A DNA stretch of 64,000 nucleotides, taken from positions 1 through 64,000 of the forward strand of contig NZ_FMYQ01000006.1 in the NCBI RefSeq assembly GCF_900096975.1. Direction: 5' to 3'. Below are positions 53,741 through 63,048 of the stretch, in pieces; position 1 is the stretch's first letter, and each line of letters opens with the position of its first letter. Source of the DNA: Paraburkholderia lycopersici (GTDB lineage Bacteria; Pseudomonadota; Gammaproteobacteria; Burkholderiales; Burkholderiaceae). The notes under the pieces are model-generated. The model was not told the DNA's origin, made no database searches, and was given only the letters and a program-made list of their open reading frames with translations. Position numbers and translations under genes: made by a program.

Positions 53741-54979
53741 TCACGTGCCATGCCGCTGCCGGTATCCGTCGAGGAAGCGCGCGATCCGGTTGATCGAATC
53801 GGTCAGGTCGTCGACGTTCGGCAGGAACACCACGCGGAAATGGTCCGGCTGCTTCCAGTTGAAGCCCGTGCCCTGCACGAGCAGCACGCGCTCCTGCAGC
53901 AGCAGGTCGAGAATGAACTGCTGGTCGTCCTCGATCGGATAGAGCTTCGGGTCGAGGCGCGGGAACATGTAGAGCGCCGCCTCGGGCTTCACGCAGGTCA
54001 CGCCCGGAATGGCCGTGAGCAGGTTGTACGCCAGTTCGCGCTGACGATAAAGGCGCCCGCCCGGCTGGATCAGCTCGTTGATGCTCTGGTAGCCGCCCAG
54101 CGCCGTCTGAATGGCGTACTGGCCCGGCACGTTCGCGCACAGGCGCATCGAGGCGAGAATGCCGAGGCCCTCGGTGTAGTCCTTCGCGCGGCGGCGGTTC
54201 TCGCCCGTCATGCCCGAAAGGAACATCCAGCCCGCGCGGTAGCCGCACGCGCGATAGCTCTTCGAGAGGCTGTTGAGCGTGACAGTGATCACGTCTTCGG
54301 AGAGCGAGCCGAGCGCCGTGTGGGTCTTGCCGTCGTAGATGATCTTGTCGTAGACCTCGTCGGCGAAAATGATCAGGCCGTGCTCGCGCGCGATCGCCAC
54401 GAGGCCGCGCAGCAGATCGTCCGAATAAAGCGCGCCGGTGGGATTGTTCGGGTTGATGACGACGAGCGCGCGCGTGTTCGGCGTGATTTTCGCGCGGATG
54501 TCGTCGAGGTCCGGCATCCACGCGTTCGACTCGTCGCAGATGTAATGCACGGGCGTGCCGCCTGAGAGGCTTACGGCCGCGGTCCAGAGCGGATAGTCGG
54601 GCGCGGGCAGCAGTACCTCGTCGCCGTCGTTGAGCAGCGCCTGCATGGCCATCACGATCAGCTCGGAAGCGCCGTTGCCGACGTAGATGTCGTCGAGCTC
54701 GACGCCCTTGATGCCCTTTTGCTGCGCGTAATGCATGATCGCCTTGCGCGCGGCGAACACGCCCTTCGAATCCGAGTACCCCGAGGAGTTCGGCAGATTC
54801 AGGATCATGTCCTGAATGACCTCGTCGGGGGCGTCGAAACCGAACGGCGCGAGATTGCCGATGTTCAGCTTGATGATGCGGTGGCCTTCTTCTTCGAGGC
54901 GTTTCGCATGCTCGAGTACCGGCCCGCGGATGTCGTAGCAAACGTTCTGCAGCTTGTTGGATTTGAGAATCGGTTTCAC
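53741..54979 (-). CDS. alaA: Alanine-synthesising aminotransferase (AlaA/AlaT-like)
   Basis: The 412-residue class I PLP aminotransferase resembles E. coli AlaA: NVCYDIRGPVLEHAKRLEEE at the start, LNIGNLAPFGFDAPDEV near 37, VINPNNPTGALYS near 175, and the PLP lysine in NSLSKSYRACGYRAGW near 240. AlaA makes alanine from pyruvate and glutamate. It lies upstream of hom on the same strand, an order common in Burkholderia, and may be co-transcribed with hom and thrC. Confidence 0.93.
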   Translation of the reverse strand: MKPILKSNKLQNVCYDIRGPVLEHAKRLEEEGHRIIKLNIGNLAPFGFDAPDEVIQDMILNLPNSSGYSDSKGVFAARKAIMHYAQQKGIKGVELDDIYVGNGASELIVMAMQALLNDGDEVLLPAPDYPLWTAAVSLSGGTPVHYICDESNAWMPDLDDIRAKITPNTRALVVINPNNPTGALYSDDLLRGLVAIAREHGLIIFADEVYDKIIYDGKTHTALGSLSEDVITVTLNSLSKSYRACGYRAGWMFLSGMTGENRRRAKDYTEGLGILASMRLCANVPGQYAIQTALGGYQSINELIQPGGRLYRQRELAYNLLTAIPGVTCVKPEAALYMFPRLDPKLYPIEDDQQFILDLLLQERVLLVQGTGFNWKQPDHFRVVFLPNVDDLTDSINRIARFLDGYRQRHGT

Positions 54980-55782
54980 GGCGGACTACCAGTCAGATGC
55001 GAGTAAGAAGCGGTAAAAGGGCTGAAACAGGCTGAGTCGGGCCAAATGGACGAAACGGGCCGCCAAAGGGGGCGAATCGCGCGGGTTGACCGGACGGCGG
55101 ATGGCGCCCCGGCGGGCAAATCGTGCGGATCAGCTGGCCAGGCGCCCGCCGGGGCAGGCAAGGCGCCGATCGTGCGGGGGAAGCGCCGGTCGCACGCGCG
55201 ACGCCCATTTAAAAGAGACCTGCGAGGCACACACGCCGCCGTGCCGCCGGCACAGCGCACCCGAACCCCGTGGCCCGCGCTATGACCGCTGTGACCTGTG
55301 ACCGCTGTGACCGCCCGGCAGCTTGTGGCTGCCCTCGCCGATGCGCGGATGGCGCGCGACGCCGTTTGCGTGCCGCGTGCCGTTCGCCTGCCGTTCGCCT
55401 CGTGGGGCGCCGCCGCAGCGGCGGCTAAAAAGCTATAATTTAGCGGATTTTGACCAACTTCCGCAATGCGCAATCGGTCAGGAGGCCAGCCGGAAAGCGG
55501 CGCTGGACGAATGCCGCCGACGGTAGCCAGGCGGGATCGAGGCGCGCCGCGCCGCCTGCTGTTGCCTGGGTGCCGCCTTGTGCGGCGGCGCCGACGCTGC
55601 GCCCGGCTGGCCGCGTGTGCCTGTCCGCGTCACACGGCCGCGACTCCGGTTTGCCGCCGCCCTTGCCCGGTTCGCGGCTTCTCGCTGCGCGGCTCCAGGC
55701 GTTTCCGGCCGGCGCCGGCACGGCACGGGACGTGCGCCCCTTCGCTTGCGCACCCGAACCGCCCTTACCCCGGAACCCCGTT
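54980..55782. other. 800-bp intergenic region upstream of alaA and the Mth938-like gene
   Basis: No convincing gene is found; short frames on both strands have the Arg/Pro/Ala-rich composition of GC-rich non-coding DNA. The region must hold the alaA promoter (minus) and a plus-strand promoter. A TATAAT hexamer lies at 55434-55439. A 14-base unit TGACCGCTGTGACC occurs twice, at 55283 and 55299. Confidence 0.4.
55434..55439 (+). promoter_or_regulatory. Perfect -10 hexamer (TATAAT)
   Basis: TATAAT in the sequence AGCTATAATTTAGC, about 345 bases before the next plus-strand gene. No clear -35 is seen. If used, the transcript has a long leader or encodes a small RNA. Confidence 0.35.
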
Positions 55783-56157
55783 TTGAAACTACACCAGGAC
55801 CCCAGCGGCGCACTGAACACCGTTACCGGCTACGGCGCCGACTATGTCGAAGTGAATCTCGAACGCCACACCGGCAGCATCATCGTGATGCCCGAATCGC
55901 CGGTCACCCTCTGGCCGGTGCACGTGTTCGACGCGCTAACCCCCGAACTCTTCGAAATGCTGCTCCCGCTCGAACCGGAAGTCGTGGTGTTCGGCAGCGG
56001 CGAGCGCCTGCGTTTTCCGCACCCGCGCCTGACCTCGGCGCTGGCGGCGAAGCGCATCGGCGTCGAGACGATGGACTTCAAGGCCGCCTGCCGCACCTAC
56101 AACATCCTCATGGCCGAAGGCCGCCGTGTGGCGGCCGCGCTCCTGATCGAAAACTGA
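55783..56157 (+). CDS. Mth938-like domain protein (DUF498/DUF598)
   Basis: This 124-residue protein belongs to the Mth938/NDUFAF3-like domain family. Visible blocks are LWPVHVFDALTPELFEML near 45, VVFGSGERLRFPHPRL near 67, and IGVETMDFKAACRTYNIL near 89, followed by EGRRVAAALLI. In eukaryotes relatives help assemble respiratory complex I; in bacteria the role is not clear. The start is taken as TTG at 55783, since no ATG or GTG lies before the conserved KLHQDPSGALNTVTGYG. It lies about 155 bases upstream of arnT on the same strand. Confidence 0.85.
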   Translation: MKLHQDPSGALNTVTGYGADYVEVNLERHTGSIIVMPESPVTLWPVHVFDALTPELFEMLLPLEPEVVVFGSGERLRFPHPRLTSALAAKRIGVETMDFKAACRTYNILMAEGRRVAAALLIEN

Positions 56158-56313
56158 CCCGCCTTAAGCTCGCCATCAGGTAGCCGCGCGGTGACGTAGT
56201 ACACTTGCGCGCCGCATGCGCTGCCGCGCGCCGGGTGCCGGTTTCGCACGCACGCGGGCCCGCGTCATCCGAACCTCGACTGCAACGACCGCAACAAAAA
56301 CAGGCTGAAACCC

Positions 56314-58005
56314 ATGAACGATACGCCATCGAGGCTACCGCTCAACCGCAGCGCAATCCTGCTCCTGATCCTCGCCCTCGCCGTGATCTGGTTCGTGCCG
56401 CTCGGCTGGCGTCATCTGCTGCCCAGCGACGAAGGCCGCTACGCGGAAATGGCGCGCGAGATGTTCGCGACCGGCGACTGGATCACGCCGCGCTACAACG
56501 ACTACAAGTATTTCGAGAAGCCGCCGTTGCAAACCTGGATGAATGCGCTCACCTTCGCGTGGTTCGGCCTCGGCGAATGGCAGGCGCGCCTCTATACGGC
56601 GCTGACGGGCTTCGCCGGCGTGCTGCTGATCGGCTTCACGGGTGCGCGCGTGTTCAATGCCGCCACGGGCTTCTTCGCCGCGGTCGTGCTCGCCTGCGCG
56701 CCGTACTGGAACCTGATGGGGCACTTCAACACGCTCGACATGGGCCTGTCGTTCTGGATGGAGCTCACGCTGTGCGCCCTCCTGCTCGCGCAGCGCCCCA
56801 ATCTGCCGAGAAACGGCGCGCGCCTCTGGATGTGGGTGTGCTGGGCGGCCATGGCCATGGCCGTGCTCTCGAAGGGCCTCGTCGGGCTGATCCTGCCCGG
56901 CGCGGTGCTCGTGCTCTACACGGGCATTTCGCGCGACTGGGCGCTCTGGAAGCGTCTCTATCTGGTCAGCGGCCTGATCGTATTCTTCGCGATCGCTGCG
57001 CCGTGGTTCATCCTCGTGCAGCAGCGCAACCCCGAGTTCTTCAATTTCTTCTTCATCGTTCAGCAGTTCCGGCGCTACCTCACGCCCGAGCAGAACCGCC
57101 CCGGTCCGCTCTACTACTTCGTGCCGGTCATGCTGGTGGGCTTTCTGCCGTGGCTCTCGGTGAGCGTGCAGAGCCTGCGCCATGCGCTGCGCGCGCCGCG
57201 CCAGCCCAACGGATTCTCGCCCGTCATGCTGATGCTCGTGTGGACGGTGTTCATTTTCCTGTTCTTCAGCGCGTCGCACTCGAAGCTGGTTTCCTACGTC
57301 CTGCCGATCGCACCGCCTGTCGCGCTCATCATCGGCATGTATCTGCCGCTCATGACGCGCGCGCAATGGAACCGGCACCTCGCGGGCTACGCGGTCCTCG
57401 CCGTCGCGCTGATGGCCGGCTCCTTCGTCCTCACGCGCCTCGGCGACGCGCGCAATCCCAACGCGCTTTACCGCGAATTCCAGGTCTGGGTGTTCGCCGC
57501 GGCTGCGGTCTGCTTCGTCGTGACCATGGTCGGCCTGCGCATGAACCGCTCGAAGCGCACGCCCGACACCGGCGCGCGCGCCCCGGCGGTCGCGCTCGGC
57601 ACCGCGTGGCTGCTGCTCGCGACCATCGCGGGCACGGGTCACGACGTGTTCGGCACCCTGAGCTCGGGCGCGCCGCTCGCGCCCGCGGTGCGCGCCGCCA
57701 TCGCGAAGCTGCCGCCCGATACGCCGTTCTATTCGGTGGGCGTGCTCGACCACACCTTGCCCTTCTACGTGCGCCACACGATGACCATGGTCGAAGTCAC
57801 CGACGAACTCGCCTTCGGCATTTCGGAAGAGCCGCAAAAATGGGTACCGACCATCGCCGGGTGGGAGGACCGCTGGAAAGCCGACCGCTACGCGCTTGCG
57901 CTGATCCCGGTGCAGCGCTACGAAGCGCTGGCCGCCCAAGGCTTGCCGATGCAGGTGATCGCCCGCGATTCGCGGCGCGTGATCGTGCAGAAGCCGCAGT
58001 CCTGA
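56314..58005 (+). CDS. arnT: Aminoarabinose transferase ArnT (GT83)
   Basis: ArnT moves 4-amino-4-deoxy-L-arabinose from undecaprenyl phosphate to lipid A on the periplasmic side of the inner membrane, giving resistance to polymyxin and cationic peptides. The 563-residue protein has about twelve membrane segments and the catalytic first-loop motif LLPSDEGRYAEMAREM near 32, followed by YFEKPPLQTWMNALTF near 66, both diagnostic. Here it heads the arn set rather than closing it. Aminoarabinose modification is known to be essential in some Burkholderia species. Confidence 0.93.
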   Translation: MNDTPSRLPLNRSAILLLILALAVIWFVPLGWRHLLPSDEGRYAEMAREMFATGDWITPRYNDYKYFEKPPLQTWMNALTFAWFGLGEWQARLYTALTGFAGVLLIGFTGARVFNAATGFFAAVVLACAPYWNLMGHFNTLDMGLSFWMELTLCALLLAQRPNLPRNGARLWMWVCWAAMAMAVLSKGLVGLILPGAVLVLYTGISRDWALWKRLYLVSGLIVFFAIAAPWFILVQQRNPEFFNFFFIVQQFRRYLTPEQNRPGPLYYFVPVMLVGFLPWLSVSVQSLRHALRAPRQPNGFSPVMLMLVWTVFIFLFFSASHSKLVSYVLPIAPPVALIIGMYLPLMTRAQWNRHLAGYAVLAVALMAGSFVLTRLGDARNPNALYREFQVWVFAAAAVCFVVTMVGLRMNRSKRTPDTGARAPAVALGTAWLLLATIAGTGHDVFGTLSSGAPLAPAVRAAIAKLPPDTPFYSVGVLDHTLPFYVRHTMTMVEVTDELAFGISEEPQKWVPTIAGWEDRWKADRYALALIPVQRYEALAAQGLPMQVIARDSRRVIVQKPQS

Positions 58006-58123
58006 CCGCAGTCCGGCGCCGCCTGGCCCATGCGCGATAATTGCGGCGGCCCGACCGCCGCCGTGCGGCCGGAAAACCCCTGATCCGCCCCCATAGCCCA
58101 TAACCCGTTGCCCATCCCCAGTG

Positions 58124-58498
58124 ATGATGAATCCGATTTCCCTCATCTGCATCCTCGCCGGCGTTGGCCTGAATGCCTGCGCGCAACTGTTGCTGAAAGC
58201 GGGTGTCAATGCCGTTGGACACTTCGAATTCACCCGTGCGAACATCCTGCCCATCGGCTGGAAGCTCGCGACGCAATTGCCGATCATCGGCGGGCTGACC
58301 TGCTACGTGTTCAGCGTGGTCGTGTGGATCGTCGGGCTCTCGCGCGTGGACGTCTCGATCGCCTACCCGATGCTCTCGCTCGGCTACGTGGTCAACGCGT
58401 TCGCGGCGTGGTATCTGTTCGGCGAAGTGATGAGCGTGCAGCGGCTCGTCGGCATCGGCATCATCCTGATCGGCGTGTTCGTGCTGGCGCGCAGCTAG
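58124..58498 (+). CDS. ArnE/ArnF-like small membrane flippase subunit (EamA/SMR superfamily)
   Basis: The product of about 124 residues has four hydrophobic helices and resembles the ArnE/ArnF subunits that move undecaprenyl-phosphate-aminoarabinose across the inner membrane. NACAQLLLKAG near residue 18 is typical of small EamA proteins, and IAYPMLSLGYVVNAFAAW near 85 is a conserved SMR-like helix. A GTG at 58121 and ATGs at 58124 and 58127 are adjacent; the exact start is uncertain. Only one such gene is present, so it may act as a homodimer in place of the E. coli ArnE-ArnF heterodimer. Confidence 0.82.
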   Translation: MMNPISLICILAGVGLNACAQLLLKAGVNAVGHFEFTRANILPIGWKLATQLPIIGGLTCYVFSVVVWIVGLSRVDVSIAYPMLSLGYVVNAFAAWYLFGEVMSVQRLVGIGIILIGVFVLARS

Positions 58499-58627
58499 AA
58501 CGCCGCGGCGGCTCCGTCCCCGAGCGGGTTGCGCAGCCTGTTGCACCCCATACAAGCCGTTTGCAAGGCCTGCCGTGGCAGCCTTGCGCCTGGTCTCACT
58601 TTCTGACGAGCAAAGAGTAAAACACTC

Positions 58628-59791
58628 ATGACCCAGTCATCCGCGCAGTCATCCGTTCCGTTCCTGCCGTTCGTGCGCCCCGAAATCGACGAGGAGACCA
58701 TCCAGGGCGTCGCCGACGTGCTGCGCTCGGGCTGGATCACGACCGGCCCGCAGAACCAGGCGTTCGAGGCCGCGCTCTCGGAGTACTGCGGCGGCCGCCC
58801 CGTGCGCACCTTCAACTCGGGCACGGCGACGCTCGAAATCGGCCTGCGCATTGCCGGCGTCGGGCCCGGCGACGAGGTCATCACCACGCCCGCCTCGTGG
58901 GTCGCGACGAGCAACGTGATCTACGAAGTGGGCGCGACGCCCGTGTTCGCCGACATCGATCCCGTCACGCGCAACATCGACCTCGACAAGCTCGAAGCCG
59001 CCATCACGCCGAAGACGAAAGCCGTCATTCCCGTCTTTCTCTCGGGCTTGCCCGTCGACATGGACCGGCTCTATGCGATCGCCCGCCAGCACAGACTGCG
59101 CGTCATCGAGGACGCCGCGCAGGCGTTCGGCTCGACGTGGAACGGCAAGCGCATCGGCGCGATCGGCGATATCGTGTCGTTCAGCTTCCACGCCAACAAG
59201 AATCTCACGTCGATCGAGGGCGGCGCGCTCGTCCTCAACGACGAAGCCGAAGCCGTGCTCGCGCAGAAGTACCGCCTGCAGGGCATCACGCGCACGGGCT
59301 TCGACGGCATGGACTGCGACGTGCTCGGCGGCAAGTACAATCTCACGGATGTCGCGGCGCGCGTCGGGCTCGGCCAGCTCAAGCACATCGAGCGCTTCAC
59401 CCGCCAGCGCCACGCGCTGGCGCGCGCCTACTTCGCGGGCTTCGAAGGCGGCGCGGCGGTGAAGCTCGGCGTGGGCCTGCCGCTGGCCGATTTCGCCAAC
59501 AGCAACTGGCATATGTTCCAGATCACGCTGCCGCTCGAGCAGCTCGCCATCGACCGCGCCGGCTTCATGGGCGAACTCAAGGCGCGCGGCATCGGCTCGG
59601 GCGTGCACTACCCGGCCATCCACCTTTTCACGCTCTACCGCGAGCGCGGTTTCAAGGCGGGCATGTTCCCGCACGCGGAGCGCTTCGGCGCGAGCACGGT
59701 CACACTGCCGCTCTTCACGCAGATGACCGAAGCCGACGTGGCGCGCGTGTGCCGCGCGGTGAACGAAATCTGCGGGAAGTCTGCGAAGTAA
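58628..59791 (+). CDS. arnB: UDP-4-amino-4-deoxy-L-arabinose aminotransferase ArnB
   Basis: ArnB transfers an amino group from glutamate to UDP-4-keto-pentose. The 387-residue DegT/DnrJ/EryC1-family enzyme has GDEVITTPASWVATSNVIYE near 78, VIEDAAQAFGSTWNGKRIG near 158, and the PLP lysine at 191 in SFHANKNLTSIEGG. Length matches the 379-385-residue homologues. It lies between the ArnE/F-like gene and arnC. Confidence 0.94.
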   Translation: MTQSSAQSSVPFLPFVRPEIDEETIQGVADVLRSGWITTGPQNQAFEAALSEYCGGRPVRTFNSGTATLEIGLRIAGVGPGDEVITTPASWVATSNVIYEVGATPVFADIDPVTRNIDLDKLEAAITPKTKAVIPVFLSGLPVDMDRLYAIARQHRLRVIEDAAQAFGSTWNGKRIGAIGDIVSFSFHANKNLTSIEGGALVLNDEAEAVLAQKYRLQGITRTGFDGMDCDVLGGKYNLTDVAARVGLGQLKHIERFTRQRHALARAYFAGFEGGAAVKLGVGLPLADFANSNWHMFQITLPLEQLAIDRAGFMGELKARGIGSGVHYPAIHLFTLYRERGFKAGMFPHAERFGASTVTLPLFTQMTEADVARVCRAVNEICGKSAK

Positions 59792-59903
59792 GAAATCGCC
59801 GCGCGCAGGAACCACGGCAAATGCAGGAAATCGGTGCAGCATTGGCGCCGCCGGACTGCGAACGCAGTAAACCGAAGCATCAAATAACGGAATCGACGCA
59901 CAC

Positions 59904-60998
59904 ATGAGTCAAACGGAACACGTCACCCTGACGCCGGACACACCGGAAGTCTCGGTCATCATTCCGGTCTACAACGAGGAAGCCGGACTCCCCGCACTGT
60001 TCGCGCGCCTGTATCCGGCGCTCGACAAACTCGGCACCGCGTACGAAGTGATCTTCATCAACGACGGCAGCCGCGACCGCTCGGCCGCGATGCTCGCCGA
60101 GCAGTTCCGCGCGCGCCCCGACACCACCCGCGCGATTCTGCTCAACGGCAACTATGGGCAGCACATGGCGATTCTCGCGGGCTTCGAGCAGGCACGCGGC
60201 GAGATCGTCATCACGCTCGACGCCGACCTGCAAAACCCGCCCGAGGAAATCGGCAAGCTCGTCGAGAAGATGCGCGAGGGCTACGACTACGTCGGCACGA
60301 TCCGCAGGCAGCGCCAGGACAGCCTCTGGCGCCGCAAGGCCTCACAGGCGATGAACCGTCTGCGCGAGCGCATCACGCGCATCAAGATGACCGACCAGGG
60401 CTGCATGCTGCGCGCGTACAACCGCCGCATCATCGACACGATCAACCGCTGCGGCGAGATCAACACCTTCATCCCGGCGCTCGCCTACACGTTCTCGCAA
60501 AACCCCGTCGAGATCGAGGTCGCGCACGAGGAGCGCTTCGCGGGCGAGTCGAAATACTCGCTCTACAGCCTCATTCGCCTGAACTTCGACCTCGTGACGG
60601 GCTTCTCGGTCGTGCCGTTGCAGTGGCTCTCGTTCATCGGCGTGATCCTGTCGCTCGGCTCGGCAGGTCTGTTCGTGCTGCTGCTGATCCGCCGCTTCAT
60701 CATCGGGGCGGAAGTGCAAGGCGTGTTCACGCTGTTCGCCATCACGTTCTTCCTGCTCGGCGTGATCATCTTCGCGCTCGGCCTGCTCGGCGAATACATC
60801 GGCCGCATCTACCAGCAGGTGCGCGCGCGTCCGCGCTATCTCATCCAGACGATCCTCGAGGAGCGCAACGGCCGCGCCGTCGTCGATGCGCCGCGCCAGG
60901 ACGTGATGCAGGCCGCCGCCTTCGCGCAACAATCCGCGCAGCCGGCGCAGGCGGCAAACGCCGATACGAACCCGGCCAACCAGGGAGCCCGCCAATGA
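59904..60998 (+). CDS. arnC: Undecaprenyl-phosphate 4-deoxy-4-formamido-L-arabinose transferase ArnC
   Basis: ArnC links formylated aminoarabinose to undecaprenyl phosphate at the inner membrane. The 364-residue GT2 protein has SVIIPVYNEEAGLPALF near residue 14, the metal-binding ITLDADLQNPPEEI near 94, a DQGCMLRAYNRRI block and two C-terminal membrane helices (about 235-255 and 268-290). A polar tail of about 45 residues follows, rich in Gln and Ala. The stop overlaps the next gene's ATG by four bases (ATGA). Confidence 0.93.
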   Translation: MSQTEHVTLTPDTPEVSVIIPVYNEEAGLPALFARLYPALDKLGTAYEVIFINDGSRDRSAAMLAEQFRARPDTTRAILLNGNYGQHMAILAGFEQARGEIVITLDADLQNPPEEIGKLVEKMREGYDYVGTIRRQRQDSLWRRKASQAMNRLRERITRIKMTDQGCMLRAYNRRIIDTINRCGEINTFIPALAYTFSQNPVEIEVAHEERFAGESKYSLYSLIRLNFDLVTGFSVVPLQWLSFIGVILSLGSAGLFVLLLIRRFIIGAEVQGVFTLFAITFFLLGVIIFALGLLGEYIGRIYQQVRARPRYLIQTILEERNGRAVVDAPRQDVMQAAAFAQQSAQPAQAANADTNPANQGARQ

Positions 60999-61963
60999 AG
61001 CCGCGCGCCGTCGTCTTCGCGTATCACAACGTAGGCGTGCGCTGCCTGCAGGTGCTGCTCGCGGGCGGCGTCGACGTCGCGCTCGTCGTCACCCACGAAG
61101 ACAGCCCGACCGAAAACATCTGGTTCGGCAGCGTGAAGTCGGTGGCCGAGGCCCACGGCATCGAGGTCCTCACGCCCGCCGACCCGAAGAGCGCCGGGCT
61201 GCGCGCGGCCGTTTGCGCGGCGCGTCCGGACTTCATCTTTTCGTTCTATTACCGGCACATGCTGCCGGTGGACCTGCTCGCGCTCGCCGGCCGCGGTGCG
61301 TACAACATGCACGGCTCGCTGCTGCCGAAGTACCGCGGCCGCGTGCCGACGAACTGGGCGGTGCTCAACGGCGAAACCGAAACCGGCGCCACGCTGCACG
61401 AAATGGCCGCGAAGCCCGACGCGGGCGCCATCGTCGCGCAAACGCCGGTGCCGATCCTCCCCGACGACACCGCCGCGCAGGTATTCGACAAGGTCACCGT
61501 GGCCGCCGAGCAGACGCTCTGGCGCGTGTTGCCCGCCCTGATCGCCGGCGAGGCGCCGCATCTGCCGAACGATCTCGCGAGGGGCAGCTACTACGGCGGG
61601 CGCAAGCCCGAAGACGGCCGCATCGACTTCAGCCGGAGCGCGCAGCAGGTGTACAACCTGATCCGGGCGGTTGCGCCGCCCTATCCGGGCGCGTTCACGG
61701 ACATCGGCGGCCGGCGTTTCGTGATCGCCCGCGCGCGCCTCGTGCGCCCGGGCTCGCAAGACGCCGAAAGGGTCCGCCCCCTCGCCGGATTGCCCGTGGG
61801 CATCCACGTAAGCGATAATGCGCTTTTCGCCGTCTGCGGCGACGGCCGCGCCATCGCGATCCACGAACTGCGGCACCAGCAAATCCAGGAACATGGCGGT
61901 CACGAGACCGTCATCACCCCCGCCGCGTTCTCCGAACTCATTTCATCTGTCCCCCGTCCATGA
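60995..61963 (+). CDS. arnA: ArnA formyltransferase domain as a separate protein
   Basis: The 322-residue protein matches the N-terminal half of E. coli ArnA, which formylates UDP-aminoarabinose using N10-formyltetrahydrofolate. YNMHGSLLPKYRGRVPTNWAV near 104 holds the catalytic Asn-His pair and formyl-binding loop, and ETGATLHEMAAKPDAGAIVAQ near 130 holds the catalytic Asp. The C-terminal Fmt-like domain is present. The start ATG overlaps the arnC stop, and its own stop overlaps the next gene by four bases. In enterobacteria both halves are one 660-residue protein; here they are separate. Confidence 0.93.
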   Translation: MKPRAVVFAYHNVGVRCLQVLLAGGVDVALVVTHEDSPTENIWFGSVKSVAEAHGIEVLTPADPKSAGLRAAVCAARPDFIFSFYYRHMLPVDLLALAGRGAYNMHGSLLPKYRGRVPTNWAVLNGETETGATLHEMAAKPDAGAIVAQTPVPILPDDTAAQVFDKVTVAAEQTLWRVLPALIAGEAPHLPNDLARGSYYGGRKPEDGRIDFSRSAQQVYNLIRAVAPPYPGAFTDIGGRRFVIARARLVRPGSQDAERVRPLAGLPVGIHVSDNALFAVCGDGRAIAIHELRHQQIQEHGGHETVITPAAFSELISSVPRP

Positions 61964-63024
61964 AAACCGAAGGCTACGCCAAAAAAGTTCTGATCCTGGG
62001 TGTGAACGGCTTTATCGGCCACCACCTCTCCAAGCGCATCCTCGAAACCACGAACTGGGAAGTGTTCGGCATGGACATGCAGACGGATCGCCTCGGCGAC
62101 CTCGTCAAGCATGAGCGGATGCACTTCTTCGAAGGCGACATCACGATCAACAAGGAGTGGGTCGAGTACCACGTCAAGAAGTGCGACGTGATCCTGCCGC
62201 TGGTCGCCATCGCCACGCCGGCCACCTACGTGCAACAGCCGCTGCGCGTGTTCGAGCTCGACTTCGAGGCGAATCTGCCGATCGTGCGTTCGGCCGTGAA
62301 GTACCGCAAGCACCTCGTCTTCCCGTCGACGTCCGAGGTTTACGGCATGTGCGCGGACGAGCAGTTCGACCCTGACGCTTCGGCGCTGACCTACGGCCCG
62401 ATCAACAAGCCGCGCTGGATCTACGCGTGCTCGAAGCAGCTCATGGATCGCGTGATCTGGGGCTACGGCATGGAAGGCCTGAACTTCACGCTGTTCCGGC
62501 CGTTCAACTGGATCGGCCCGGGCCTCGACTCGATCTACACGCCGAAGGAAGGTTCGTCGCGCGTCGTGACGCAGTTCCTCGGCCACATCGTGCGCGGCGA
62601 GAACATCAGCCTCGTCGACGGCGGCGCGCAAAAGCGCGCGTTTACCGACATCGACGACGGCATCGAAGCGCTCATGAAGATCATCGAGAACGAGAACGGC
62701 ATCGCCTCGGGCAAGATCTACAACATCGGCAACCCGACCAACAACTTCTCGGTGCGCGAGCTCGCGCACAAGATGCTCGCGCTCGCCGCCGAGTTCCCCG
62801 AGTATGCGGACAGCGCGAAGAAGGTGCAGCTCGTCGAAACCTCGTCGGGCGCGTACTACGGCGCGGGCTACCAGGACGTGCAGAACCGCGTGCCGAAAAT
62901 CGACAACACGAAGCAGGAGCTCGGCTGGGCGCCGAAGTCGACCTTCGACGACGCGCTGCGCAAGATTTTCGAAGCCTACCGCGGCCACGTGGCCGAGGCG
63001 CGCGCGCTCGTCGAGCAACACTGA
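61960..63024 (+). CDS. ArnA decarboxylase domain as a separate protein (UDP-glucuronate C4 decarboxylase)
   Basis: The 354-residue short-chain dehydrogenase-type protein matches the C-terminal half of ArnA, which oxidises UDP-glucuronate and decarboxylates it to UDP-4-keto-arabinose. It has the NAD motif VLILGVNGFIGHHLSKRIL near 10, the catalytic Tyr-Lys in WIYACSKQLMDRVIWGYG near 150, PSTSEVYGMC near 116 and FRPFNWIGPGLD near 176. The ATG overlaps the preceding stop as ATGA, so equal expression is likely. The split arrangement is typical of Burkholderia. Confidence 0.93.
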   Translation: MKTEGYAKKVLILGVNGFIGHHLSKRILETTNWEVFGMDMQTDRLGDLVKHERMHFFEGDITINKEWVEYHVKKCDVILPLVAIATPATYVQQPLRVFELDFEANLPIVRSAVKYRKHLVFPSTSEVYGMCADEQFDPDASALTYGPINKPRWIYACSKQLMDRVIWGYGMEGLNFTLFRPFNWIGPGLDSIYTPKEGSSRVVTQFLGHIVRGENISLVDGGAQKRAFTDIDDGIEALMKIIENENGIASGKIYNIGNPTNNFSVRELAHKMLALAAEFPEYADSAKKVQLVETSSGAYYGAGYQDVQNRVPKIDNTKQELGWAPKSTFDDALRKIFEAYRGHVAEARALVEQH

Positions 63025-63048
63025 GCGTCAGCGAAAGGACCTCGCCAC

